DNA of 64,000 nucleotides from Chloroflexota bacterium. Its GTDB lineage: Bacteria > Chloroflexota > Dehalococcoidia > Lucifugimonadales > UBA2985. The stretch lies in assembly GCA_028877205.1 (NCBI GenBank), contig JAPPHY010000012.1, positions 43,821 through 107,820 of the forward strand, read 5' to 3'. A program made the translations under genes and the position numbers. Under the pieces are notes generated by a model. That model saw only the letters and a program-made list of their open reading frames with translations. It was not told where the DNA came from and did no database searches. This document shows positions 8,647-15,528 of this stretch, piece after piece (the stretch's first letter is position 1; every line of letters begins with the position of its first letter).

Positions 8647-9681
8647 CTACTGCGTCCTCTCCAGCACGTCTTCGATCGGTGAACCGGCAGGCACGTCCTT
8701 GAACACCGATCCGGTAGTGCGACTGTCCAGCCTGTCCAGTGCCCAGGCGTAGATCTCCGGCGGAAGTGGCACGTAGCCCACGGCCGTGACAAGGCTGGGC
8801 GCCTGCTCGATGTAGAACCTGACGAACTCCTCCACCTCCGGGCGCTCGTCCAGCGTGTCGCCCCTAACGTAGATAAAGATCGCCCTGGCGAGAGGCAGGT
8901 AGTCGCCGGCTTCCACCGTCTCCGCAGAGGGCTCTACGCACTCTCCCGTCGCCGGATTCACTATGTGGACTCCCTTCACCAGCTCCTGGTATTGCGCGTA
9001 ATACGCCAGCCCAAAGTACCCGATGCCTCCGGGCGAGCCGTTCACGCCCTGCGCTATCAGGGGGTCCTCTTCCGTCGCAAGGTCCATGTCACCCCTGTGT
9101 GCACCGCTCTCGTGCATGATCGCCTCGGTGAAGTAGTCGAATGTGCCGGACGCCGTCGTGGGTCCGTACAACCTCAGCGTCTCGTCCGGAAACGACGGAT
9201 CCACCTGGTTCCAGTTCGTGACCACGCCCTGGGCGTCAGGCCCGAAGATCGTCGCCAGGTGCTCCACCGTCAGGCACTCCGCCCAGTCGTTGCCGGGACT
9301 CACCACCACCGACAGTGCATCGAAGGCCACGGGAATCTCTATGACCTCGATGCCGTTCTCCGCGCACGTGTCCAACTCCGACTCTTTCGACGGCCTGGAC
9401 GCATCCCACACGTCGATCTCACCGGCGCACATCGCCCGACCGCCCGCGCCCGTGCCCGTCGACGCCACGTTGACCCGTACACCGGGCTGGACAAAGTTGA
9501 ACTCCACTGCCATCGCCTCGCTAATTGGGAACACCGTGCTCGATCCGGTCACGGCCACTTCTCCTTTTGGTTCCCCGCATGCCGCTGTCAATCCCAGCAT
9601 TAGTAGTGCCATGAAGAGGGCTCCCGAAATAGATCGGAAGCCCGCAAGTCCAGTCTTGGTTGTCGCGGTTACCAGTCTCAT
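8647..9681 (-). CDS. pstS: Phosphate-binding lipoprotein PstS
   Basis: The 344-residue protein starts with a signal peptide and lipobox LGLTAAC, so it is a membrane-anchored binding protein. Phosphate-binding segments are visible: VTGSSTVFPI near residue 45, the STGTGAGGRAMC loop with an Arg, and SGTFDYF near residue 178. The final 60 residues close the second lobe. It captures phosphate for the PstCAB channel. As first gene after the two Pho-box arrays it should be the most strongly induced gene of the operon. Confidence 0.95.
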   Translation of the reverse strand: MRLVTATTKTGLAGFRSISGALFMALLMLGLTAACGEPKGEVAVTGSSTVFPISEAMAVEFNFVQPGVRVNVASTGTGAGGRAMCAGEIDVWDASRPSKESELDTCAENGIEVIEIPVAFDALSVVVSPGNDWAECLTVEHLATIFGPDAQGVVTNWNQVDPSFPDETLRLYGPTTASGTFDYFTEAIMHESGAHRGDMDLATEEDPLIAQGVNGSPGGIGYFGLAYYAQYQELVKGVHIVNPATGECVEPSAETVEAGDYLPLARAIFIYVRGDTLDERPEVEEFVRFYIEQAPSLVTAVGYVPLPPEIYAWALDRLDSRTTGSVFKDVPAGSPIEDVLERTQ

Positions 9682-9706
9682 CCTTGGTTTATCGAACCTC
9701 CGTCCA

Positions 9707-9761
9707 AGTCTATGGATGCACCGTTAACGGCTCGTTAACCTGAGTTTAAGTGACCGTTAAG
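9707..9761 (-). promoter_or_regulatory. Pho-box array 1 and pstS promoter
   Basis: Four hexamers stand exactly 11 bases apart at 9723 (GTTAAC), 9734 (GTTAAC), 9745 (TTTAAG) and 9756 (GTTAAG). An 11-bp period of direct repeats is the hallmark of PhoB/PhoP-type binding sites. On the minus strand a possible -10 (TAGACT, 9712-9707) follows the array, so the bound regulator would cover the -35 region, as in activated Pho promoters. A ribosome site GGAGG is at 9701-9697. The leader would be about 20 bases. Confidence 0.75.
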
Positions 9762-9852
9762 CGAATGCTAGAGCGGATTAAGGTACTCTCCCTCGAGCGG
9801 TTCCCCCTACGCCTTGCTGTTGGAGTCATCAATTGCACAGTAGACCCCTCAG

Positions 9853-9891
9853 GTTAACGCCACTTTAGGGCAGAGTTAAGCCACGGTTAGG
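9853..9891. promoter_or_regulatory. Pho-box array 2
   Basis: A second set of four hexamers with the same 11-base period lies at 9853 (GTTAAC), 9864 (TTTAGG), 9875 (GTTAAG) and 9886 (GTTAGG). It sits about 100 bases upstream of array 1, between the phoR-like gene and pstS. The spacing between the two arrays (97 bases) is not a multiple of 11. Nothing here encodes a gene, so this is either an upstream enhancer array for pstS or a second promoter. Confidence 0.65.
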
Positions 9892-10048
9892 ATTTGGTGA
9901 AATTCAGGGCGGTGATCGCCCGCCGGTCCGGTGAGCCTGGCAAAGCGACGCCTACCGCATTCGTAACCCTTGCGAAGCCTGTCACGCTTGCGCGGGGACA
10001 AGCTTCCGCAGGAAAGTCGGTGGGGGAAGGAAGCCGCCCGCTCAGTCC

Positions 10049-10116
10049 TTCGACAAGCTCAGGATGAGCGGGCACAGTTCCCCCGTTCGTGCTGAGCATG
10101 TCGAAGCATGAACGGG
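10049..10116. repeat. Inverted pair of interspersed repeats behind the sensor kinase gene
   Basis: Two copies of the same element in opposite orientation (10049-10072, core TTCGACAAGCTCAGGATGAG; and 10083-10105, core GTTCGTGCTGAGCATGTCGA) are separated by ten bases and can fold into one long hairpin. It lies between the end of the phoR-like gene (10130) and the Pho boxes and could act as transcription terminator or mRNA stabiliser for phoPR. A 70-codon frame overlapping it is not protein-like. Confidence 0.7.
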
Positions 10117-10129
10117 CGGCCGCGCGGCC

Positions 10130-11893
10130 TTACGTCGCGCGTGGCAGCGTGAAGGTGAAGGCGCTGCCCTCACCTTCCCGGCTCTGCACCGCTACCTCTG
10201 AGCCGTGCGCCTGCACAATGTGCTTGACGATGGCAAGGCCCAGGCCGGTGCCTCCGCCCTGCCTCGAACGGTCAGCCTTGTAGAAGCGCTCGAAGATGTG
10301 GGGGAGGTGGTCCTCCGGTATGCCCGCACCGCTGTCCCTTACCCCAACTCTCACCATATCCTCCTCCGGGTACGCCGAAAGCGTCACCCAGCCTGTACCC
10401 GGCGTGAACTTCAGAGCGTTGTCCAGCAGGTTGATCAGCACCTGCCGCAGCCTCTCCTCGTCTCCCACCGCGCGCGGCAATCGCTCCGGCGCTATCACCT
10501 CAACCCGCACGTTCTTGTTGTCCGCCCGTTCCTGGAAGCTCTCCTTGACCTCGGTCATAAGCAGCCGAAGGTCGACGGTGTTTAGGGAAAGCAGCCCCTG
10601 CCGGCTGTCTAACCGCGCCAGGTCCAGCAGGTCTTCGACCATCCTGCTCATCCTGTCCACCTCCCAGTTGATGCGACGCACGAAGTCTCTTGCAACTTCC
10701 GCTTCATCCAGCGCGCCATTGTCCAGCGTCTCCACAATGGCCTTCACGGAAGCCAGCGGGCTCCTGAGCTCGTGGGAGACGTTGGTGACGAACTCCCTGC
10801 GGGTGGTCTCCACCTGGTGCATCCTGGTCAAGTCGTGAATGGTCAGAAGCACCCACGTGGCCTCGGCCTCCACGATCGGAGTAGCGATGGCGCTGAGGAA
10901 GCGAACGGGTTGAAACAGCTCCACCTCGCCGTGCTGTTGCTCCCCGGTCTTGAGGCACGTCGCCACCAGCCGGTTCAGGTCGGAGTCGCGGACCACCTCC
11001 GGGAATCTCATGCCGAGAGGCTGCGGCTCCCGCACGCCCAGCATCTCCAGGCCTGCTATGTTCACCAACTCGGTACGCTCCTCCGGCCCGATCAGCGCCA
11101 CGCCGTCTGCCATGGTATCCAGCACCGCCGAGAGCTTGTCGCGCTCGCCGGACAGCTCCTGTACCATGCTCCTGAGTGACGAGGCCATGCTGTTGAATGC
11201 GTCCGCCAGCTCGCGCGTCTCGTCCGCTGCCAGCGCCTCCACGCGATGCTCCAGGTCGCCGAGGGCCACCTGGCGCGCGGCTTCGGTCACGCTGCGCACG
11301 GAGCGCGCGGTGCGCCGGGCCAGGTAGTAGCCCAGCGCCAGCGAAAGCACCGACACGACCACAGCGGATATGGCTATGGTGGTGATAATGCGGCTGACGT
11401 TGGAGTGGATCGCGGACGTGGGTATCGCCACTCTTGCCACGCCGACCAGTTCCCCGTCAGCCTGGATTGGCGCGGCGGTATAGAGCAGCTCCTCTCCCTG
11501 CGCGGCGCTCACCCGGGTGCTCCAGCTGATGTCACCCGCTAGCGCCTCCCTCACCTCAGGGCGCTGGGCCTGGTTCTGCAGCTGGTCAGGCCGCTCCCAC
11601 GTATCCGCCAGCACTTCTCCATCGCGGTCCATCACGGTGACACGTGCCTCGATGAGGCCTCCTACGCGCTCGCCCGTCTCACGCAGGCCGTCCAGGTCGA
11701 GCCCCCCGTCCAGGAACGGAGCCAGGCTTTCCGCCGCCAGGACAGCTTCCCGCTCCAGCCGTTCCTCAAGGCCGGATATGTACGTGTCGCGCACAAAGTT
11801 GACAAGGTAGATGCTCACCGCACCCATGGAAACTATGATGAGGACGGTGTAGGAGAGTACGATGCGCCACTGGAGACTGTGCAGGAGGTTCAT
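10130..11893 (-). CDS. phoR: PhoR-like sensor histidine kinase
   Basis: The 587-residue protein has a first transmembrane helix at about residues 10-32, an extracytoplasmic sensor domain (33-165), a second helix at 166-190, then HAMP (about 192-245), a PAS domain (250-355) and a kinase core. The phosphorylated histidine is H374 in FVTNVSHELRSPL; N box (NLLDNALKF), G1 (DSGAGIP), F box and G2 (GGGTGLGLAIVKHI) are intact. The HAMP-PAS-HisKA order is that of PhoR. Its ATG overlaps the regulator stop by four bases, and the pst operon follows it, so a role in phosphate sensing is well supported by context. Confidence 0.9.
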   Translation of the reverse strand: MNLLHSLQWRIVLSYTVLIIVSMGAVSIYLVNFVRDTYISGLEERLEREAVLAAESLAPFLDGGLDLDGLRETGERVGGLIEARVTVMDRDGEVLADTWERPDQLQNQAQRPEVREALAGDISWSTRVSAAQGEELLYTAAPIQADGELVGVARVAIPTSAIHSNVSRIITTIAISAVVVSVLSLALGYYLARRTARSVRSVTEAARQVALGDLEHRVEALAADETRELADAFNSMASSLRSMVQELSGERDKLSAVLDTMADGVALIGPEERTELVNIAGLEMLGVREPQPLGMRFPEVVRDSDLNRLVATCLKTGEQQHGEVELFQPVRFLSAIATPIVEAEATWVLLTIHDLTRMHQVETTRREFVTNVSHELRSPLASVKAIVETLDNGALDEAEVARDFVRRINWEVDRMSRMVEDLLDLARLDSRQGLLSLNTVDLRLLMTEVKESFQERADNKNVRVEVIAPERLPRAVGDEERLRQVLINLLDNALKFTPGTGWVTLSAYPEEDMVRVGVRDSGAGIPEDHLPHIFERFYKADRSRQGGGTGLGLAIVKHIVQAHGSEVAVQSREGEGSAFTFTLPRAT

Positions 11894-12588
11894 GCCTCAA
11901 ACCGGTAGCCTACGCCCCTGATGGTGATGATCTTCCTGGGTTGCCCTGGTTCCGTCTCGATCTTCTCTCTAAGCCACCGCACGTGCACGTCCACCGTGCG
12001 GCTGTCGCCGATGTAGTCGTATCCCCAGAGACGCTCCAGAATCTGGTCTCTCGTGAACGCTCGACCCTTGTTGGACACCAGCAGGGTCAGCAGTTCGAAC
12101 TCCCTTGGCTTGAGGTCGAGCGCGTTGCCGGCTACCTTGGCCGTGTGCCCGGTCAGGTCGATCTCGACGTCCCCGGCTCTGACCACGGTGTTGCCGGCGG
12201 CCGGTTCGGCAGGCGAGCCCATAGCGGAGCGCCTCAGCATTGCTCGGACTCGCGCCAGCAGCTCTCTCATGCTGAAGGGCTTGGTCACGTAGTCGTCGGC
12301 GCCCAGCTCCAGCCCCACAACCCGGTCAATCTCCTCGCCCTTGGCCGTGAGCATGAGGATGGGTGTGTTGGTCTCGCGTCGGAGAATGCGGCACACCTCA
12401 AGGCCGTCGAGTCTGGGAAGCATAACGTCGAGCAGTACGAGATCCGGCACGCCTTCCCTTGCGAGTTGAAGGCCGCCCTCGCCGTCGGTTGCGGTGAGGA
12501 CGGAGAAGCCCTCTCTCTCCAGGCTGTACCTCAGGGCTTCGAGGAGGTTCTCCTCGTCCTCAATGACCAGGACCTTCTGCTCAGGCAA
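11890..12588 (-). CDS. PhoB/PhoP-type response regulator (OmpR family)
   Basis: The start is the TTG at 12588 with GGGGAGG just upstream; the longer open frame runs through a tRNA and is not real. The 232-residue protein has a receiver domain with acidic pocket (E10-D11), phosphorylation site D54 (LLDVMLP), and Lys in DYVTKPFS, then a winged-helix DNA-binding domain with EFELLTLLVSNKGRAF and VDVHVRWLREKIE patterns. With the kinase encoded next, it is the likely reader of the 11-bp repeat arrays before pstS. Its start lies only 22 bases from the 3' end of a tRNA gene. Confidence 0.92.
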   Translation of the reverse strand: MPEQKVLVIEDEENLLEALRYSLEREGFSVLTATDGEGGLQLAREGVPDLVLLDVMLPRLDGLEVCRILRRETNTPILMLTAKGEEIDRVVGLELGADDYVTKPFSMRELLARVRAMLRRSAMGSPAEPAAGNTVVRAGDVEIDLTGHTAKVAGNALDLKPREFELLTLLVSNKGRAFTRDQILERLWGYDYIGDSRTVDVHVRWLREKIETEPGQPRKIITIRGVGYRFEA

Positions 12589-12610
12589 GGCGCCTCCCCG
12601 CAGGATGGGG

Positions 12611-12686
12611 TGGTCGGGGCGACTGGACTTGAACCAGCGACCTCCACGTCCCGAACGTGGCGCGCTTCCGACTGCGCTACGCCCCG
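12611..12686 (-). tRNA. tRNA-Pro (anticodon CGG)
   Basis: The minus strand folds as a full cloverleaf: acceptor CGGGGCG/CGCCCCG, D arm GCGC/GCGC, anticodon stem CCACG/CGTGG with loop TTCGGGA (anticodon CGG), and T arm GCTGG/CCAGT with TTCAAGT. Discriminator A is followed by an encoded CCA (12613-12611). A -10 TATAAT lies 8 bases upstream (12700-12695), so transcription starts almost at the mature 5' end. The response-regulator gene begins 22 bases downstream on the same strand, so the two may share a transcript. Confidence 0.96.
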
Positions 12687-12694
12687 ATGTCCCT

Positions 12695-12700
12695 ATTATA
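12695..12700 (-). promoter_or_regulatory. -10 element of the tRNA-Pro promoter
   Basis: The minus strand reads TATAAT here, eight bases before the first base of tRNA-Pro. No good -35 hexamer is visible at the usual distance. It is the only clear promoter between the LysR gene and the phoPR-like pair. Confidence 0.5.
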
Positions 12701-12727
12701 CGCTCTCGTTGCGACGGATACCACGCC

Positions 12728-13666
12728 CTACGCGCTGCTCCTTGCCTGTGCCTGACCGTCCGACTCCAGAAGCGGTATCCTGACGCCAAACATATCGTGC
12801 AGCACGTCCAGGAAGGCCTGAACGCCGGGGCCGTAGTGCTGGGCGCGGCGTATCATGACCGCGGTCGGCAGCGAAACCGAATGGCCCTCACGCAACGGAA
12901 TCACGCTGAGGCTGCCCCGTTCCAGCTCGTGGCGCATGCTGCTTCTCGGCAGAAACGAGATGCCGATTCCCAGCTCGACCATGTGCTTGGTGGCCTCTAT
13001 GCTGTCCAGCGTCATCTCTACCCTGGGCGATATGCCCGCATCACGGCACACCTGGCCGATGAGCACGAAGTAGGTGGAGTCCCGGTCGTACAGGATGAGC
13101 GGCTCCCGAGCGACGTCGTAGATGCTGGCCTCGCCTGCCTGAGCGAAAGGGTGGGCCGGAGAGGTGACCAGGCAGATGTCCTCGTCGTACAGGTGGATGG
13201 TGACGACCTCCGGGTCAGTGAGCACGCGGCACAGGCCAACCTGCGCCTCCTCGTCCGCCACCATGCGCAGCACGTCGGAGGACCGGCCGACGCTGATGTG
13301 CACCTTGATCTCGGGGTACTTGCGCCGGAACCGATCGAGTATGGTGGGCAGCGTGTAGGTGCCGATGGCCCGCGCCGACGCTATCTGAAGCACGCCCCCT
13401 GACGCGCCACGCGTGGTATCGACCACCTCGCGTCCCTGCCTCAGCGCTTCGATTGCCCGCTCCGTATAGGGGCGGAACGCCCTGCCCATCTCCGTCAACC
13501 GCACGCCGCGCCCCATGCGGTGGAACAGCGGCACGCCAAGCTCCACCTCCAGCGCGTGCACTCTTGCGCTCAGCGACGGCTGCGACAGGTACAGCGACTC
13601 CGCTGCGCGCCGGAAGCTGCCGCGGTCGGCCGCCGCAAGGAACGCCTCGAGTTGTGCAAGCTCCAT
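12728..13666 (-). CDS. LysR-family transcriptional regulator
   Basis: The start is the ATG at 13666 with GGGGAGGTGG upstream, which gives 312 residues beginning MELAQLEAFLAAAD. The N-terminal 60 residues form the LysR winged helix (SFRRAAESLYLSQPSLSARV), followed by a linker helix and a two-lobed effector domain with SVGRSSDVLRMV and GIGISFLPRS segments. It is divergent from isocitrate lyase with a symmetrical operator between them, so it probably controls that gene and itself. The effector is unknown. Confidence 0.9.
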   Translation of the reverse strand: MELAQLEAFLAAADRGSFRRAAESLYLSQPSLSARVHALEVELGVPLFHRMGRGVRLTEMGRAFRPYTERAIEALRQGREVVDTTRGASGGVLQIASARAIGTYTLPTILDRFRRKYPEIKVHISVGRSSDVLRMVADEEAQVGLCRVLTDPEVVTIHLYDEDICLVTSPAHPFAQAGEASIYDVAREPLILYDRDSTYFVLIGQVCRDAGISPRVEMTLDSIEATKHMVELGIGISFLPRSSMRHELERGSLSVIPLREGHSVSLPTAVMIRRAQHYGPGVQAFLDVLHDMFGVRIPLLESDGQAQARSSA

Positions 13667-13732
13667 GGAGACCACCTCCCCGGCCCGGAGGCCCAAGTTT
13701 GACGCTCGGTGTCGGCCTTCCCAAGTGCCAGC

Positions 13733-13761
13733 GATAGGGAACTTCTATCACTGCTATAGAA
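13733..13761. promoter_or_regulatory. Probable LysR operator
   Basis: A perfect inverted repeat TTCTAT-N7-ATAGAA spans 13743-13761 and contains the T-N11-A arrangement of LysR sites (CTAT-N7-ATAG). An extra half-site GATAG at 13733-13737 pairs with CTATC (13745-13749) at the same N7 spacing, so three half-sites alternate on one face. The site is centred about 54 bases before the predicted aceA start of transcription, where activating LysR proteins bind. Confidence 0.7.
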
Positions 13762-13771
13762 AACTCAACCC

Positions 13772-13799
13772 TTGTATTATATCTCATGGCGGCTATACT
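13772..13799 (+). promoter_or_regulatory. Predicted aceA promoter
   Basis: TTGTAT at 13772-13777 and TATACT at 13794-13799 are separated by 16 bases. This gives a start of transcription near 13806 and a leader of about 60 bases to the aceA ATG, which has AAGGAGG at 13855-13861. The -35 hexamer is only a partial match, consistent with need for the LysR activator. Confidence 0.55.
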
Positions 13800-13867
13800 G
13801 GTACAGAGGCAAAGAACAGTCATCTGTTCAGCAATCTGGGAAAGCAACAGGGATAAGGAGGCAGGAC

Positions 13868-15160
13868 ATGGACAATCACCACCGTGACTTCGACCAGCAG
13901 GTGAGCGAGCTTGAACAGAGTTGGGCAACCGACCCGCGTTGGAAGGGCGTAAAGCGCGACTATACGGCCCGGGACGTGGTGAAGCTGCGCAACAGCGTGA
14001 AGATCGAGCACACGCTGGCGAAGCGGGGCGCAGAGCGCCTGTGGAGAGACCTTACTAGCGGCGACGGATTCGTCAGGACCTTCGGAGCATTGACCGGCGC
14101 ACAGGCCGTGAACATGGTCAAGGGCGGACTCAAGGCCCTCTACCTCAGCGGCTGGCAGGTCGCCGGTGACGCGAACCTTGCCTCCCACACTTACCCAGAC
14201 CAGAGCCTCTATCCCTCCAACAGCGTTCCCTCCGTCGTGAAGCGGCTCAACAACGCGCTCATGCGGGCGGACCAGATCCAGTGCCTGAACGGCAGCACTG
14301 ACATCGACTACTTCGTCCCCATCGTGGCGGACGCCGAGGCCGGATTCGGCGGCGCCATCCACGCCTTCGAGCTCATGCGATGGATGATCGAGGCAGGAGC
14401 CGCCGGCGTCCACTACGAGGACCAGCTGTCCTCCGCCAAGAAGTGCGGCCACATGGGCGGCAAGGTGCTCATCCCCTCCAACATGTTCATCCACACGCTG
14501 AACGCGGCAAGGCTCGCCGCCGACGTTTTGGACGTGCCCACCATCCTCTGCGCCCGCACGGACGCTCGCAGCGCCACGCTCCTCACCAGCGACATCGACG
14601 AGCGCGACGCGGCGTTCGCCACCGGCGAGCGGACTCCCGAGGGCTTCTACATCGTGCGTGACGGCTTCGAGGCTGCGGTCTCCCGCGGGCTGGCCTACGC
14701 CCCATACGCCGACCTGCTGTGGTGCGAGACCTCCGACCCGGACCTCGACGAGGCGATCGCCTTCGCCGAGCGGATTCACGCCGAGTACCCGGACATGATG
14801 CTGGCCTACAACTGCTCGCCTTCCTTCAACTGGAAGAGCCACCTGGACGACGCCACCATAGCGAAGTTCCAGAACGAGCTTGGCAAGGCCGGCTACAAGT
14901 TCCAGTTCATCACCCTCGCCGGCTGGCACATGATCAACCTCAACGCCTTCGAGCTGGCCAAGGCCTACAGCGTGGAGGGCATGCCCGCCTACGTGAGGAT
15001 CCAGGAGCAGGAGTTCGCCCGCGAGGTGGACGGCTACACCGCCACCAAGCACCAGGCCGAGGTTGGCGCAGGCTACTTCGACGAGGTGCTGCTGAGCGTG
15101 AGTGAGGACCTGGGAGCCACCGCAGCGCTGGCCGGCTCCACGGAGGCCGCCCAGTTCTAG
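13868..15160 (+). CDS. aceA: Isocitrate lyase
   Basis: The start is the ATG at 13868, seven bases after AAGGAGG. The 430-residue TIM-barrel enzyme has [14 protein letters not shown], the metal-binding [10 protein letters not shown], and the catalytic loop [13 protein letters not shown] with nucleophile C193, which separates isocitrate lyase from the related PEP mutases and methylisocitrate lyases. It splits isocitrate into glyoxylate and succinate, the first step of the glyoxylate shunt, allowing growth on acetate or fatty-acid-derived acetyl-CoA. Malate synthase is not in the window. A LysR regulator is divergently encoded. Confidence 0.94.
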   Translation: MDNHHRDFDQQVSELEQSWATDPRWKGVKRDYTARDVVKLRNSVKIEHTLAKRGAERLWRDLTSGDGFVRTFGALTGAQAVNMVKGGLKALYLSGWQVAGDANLASHTYPDQSLYPSNSVPSVVKRLNNALMRADQIQCLNGSTDIDYFVPIVADAEAGFGGAIHAFELMRWMIEAGAAGVHYEDQLSSAKKCGHMGGKVLIPSNMFIHTLNAARLAADVLDVPTILCARTDARSATLLTSDIDERDAAFATGERTPEGFYIVRDGFEAAVSRGLAYAPYADLLWCETSDPDLDEAIAFAERIHAEYPDMMLAYNCSPSFNWKSHLDDATIAKFQNELGKAGYKFQFITLAGWHMINLNAFELAKAYSVEGMPAYVRIQEQEFAREVDGYTATKHQAEVGAGYFDEVLLSVSEDLGATAALAGSTEAAQF

Positions 15161-15204
15161 TCGAGGCTTAGCGCACAAGCGCTAGCAACCGAGCTACGTT
15201 TGGA

Positions 15205-15240
15205 GGGCGCCTGTCTGTAGCGGACCGGCGCCCTTCTTCG
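15205..15240 (+). terminator. Probable terminator after aceA
   Basis: The stem GGGCGCC (15205-15211) pairs with GGCGCCC (15227-15233); inside it, GTC and GAC extend the pairing. The tail TTCTTCG is only moderately T-rich, so this may also be just a stable mRNA end. It lies 44 bases after the aceA stop. Confidence 0.5.
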
Positions 15241-15269
15241 CGCCCGCAACACTTACGACATCCCGCGTA

Positions 15270-15500
15270 CAGTCCACTCCTGCGAAAGCAGGAGTCCAGG
15301 AGTGGGGTGGCGGCCCCAGCCGCTCGTAGCCTGCCCCGTACCCGACACGGGGGTGAGCCTGTCGAACCATTCGAGCGGGCAATCGCGCGGGCGGAAGGAC
15401 TGCCGCGCCCCAAACCGTCCATTCCTGCGCAGGCAGGAATCCAGAGGTGGGGAGAGGCCGGAAATCGTGACTCATGGACTCCCGCTTTCGCGGGAGTGGT
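15270..15500. repeat. Cluster of interspersed repeats between aceA and leuS
   Basis: The gap 15161-15528 holds four elements and no convincing gene. Three belong to one family of short palindromes: about 15276-15302 (core TCCTGCGAAAGCAGGAGTCC), 15420-15447 (core ATTCCTGCGCAGGCAGGAAT) and 15470-15500 (core ACTCCCGCTTTCGCGGGAGT). The fourth at 15352-15380 (core GTGAGCCTGTCGAACCATTC) belongs to the family seen near 4.1, 10.1 and 31.5 kb. Open frames that run through here are shadows of these repeats. Confidence 0.8.
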
Positions 15501-15528
15501 ACCGTGGGTTGGCGAACGCGGGAGCCCC

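Noticed and set aside
9887..10099. 70-codon open frame on the minus strand upstream of pstS
   Set aside because: It overlaps the repeat hairpin and the second Pho-box array, has no ribosome site, and its composition is not protein-like.
12494..13402. 302-codon plus-strand frame opposite the LysR gene and tRNA-Pro
   Set aside because: It is antisense to a clear LysR gene and crosses a tRNA, and the sequence lacks any domain.
15276..15500. Possible CRISPR array
   Set aside because: The repeats are palindromes that differ from each other, irregularly spaced and only three in number; no cas gene.
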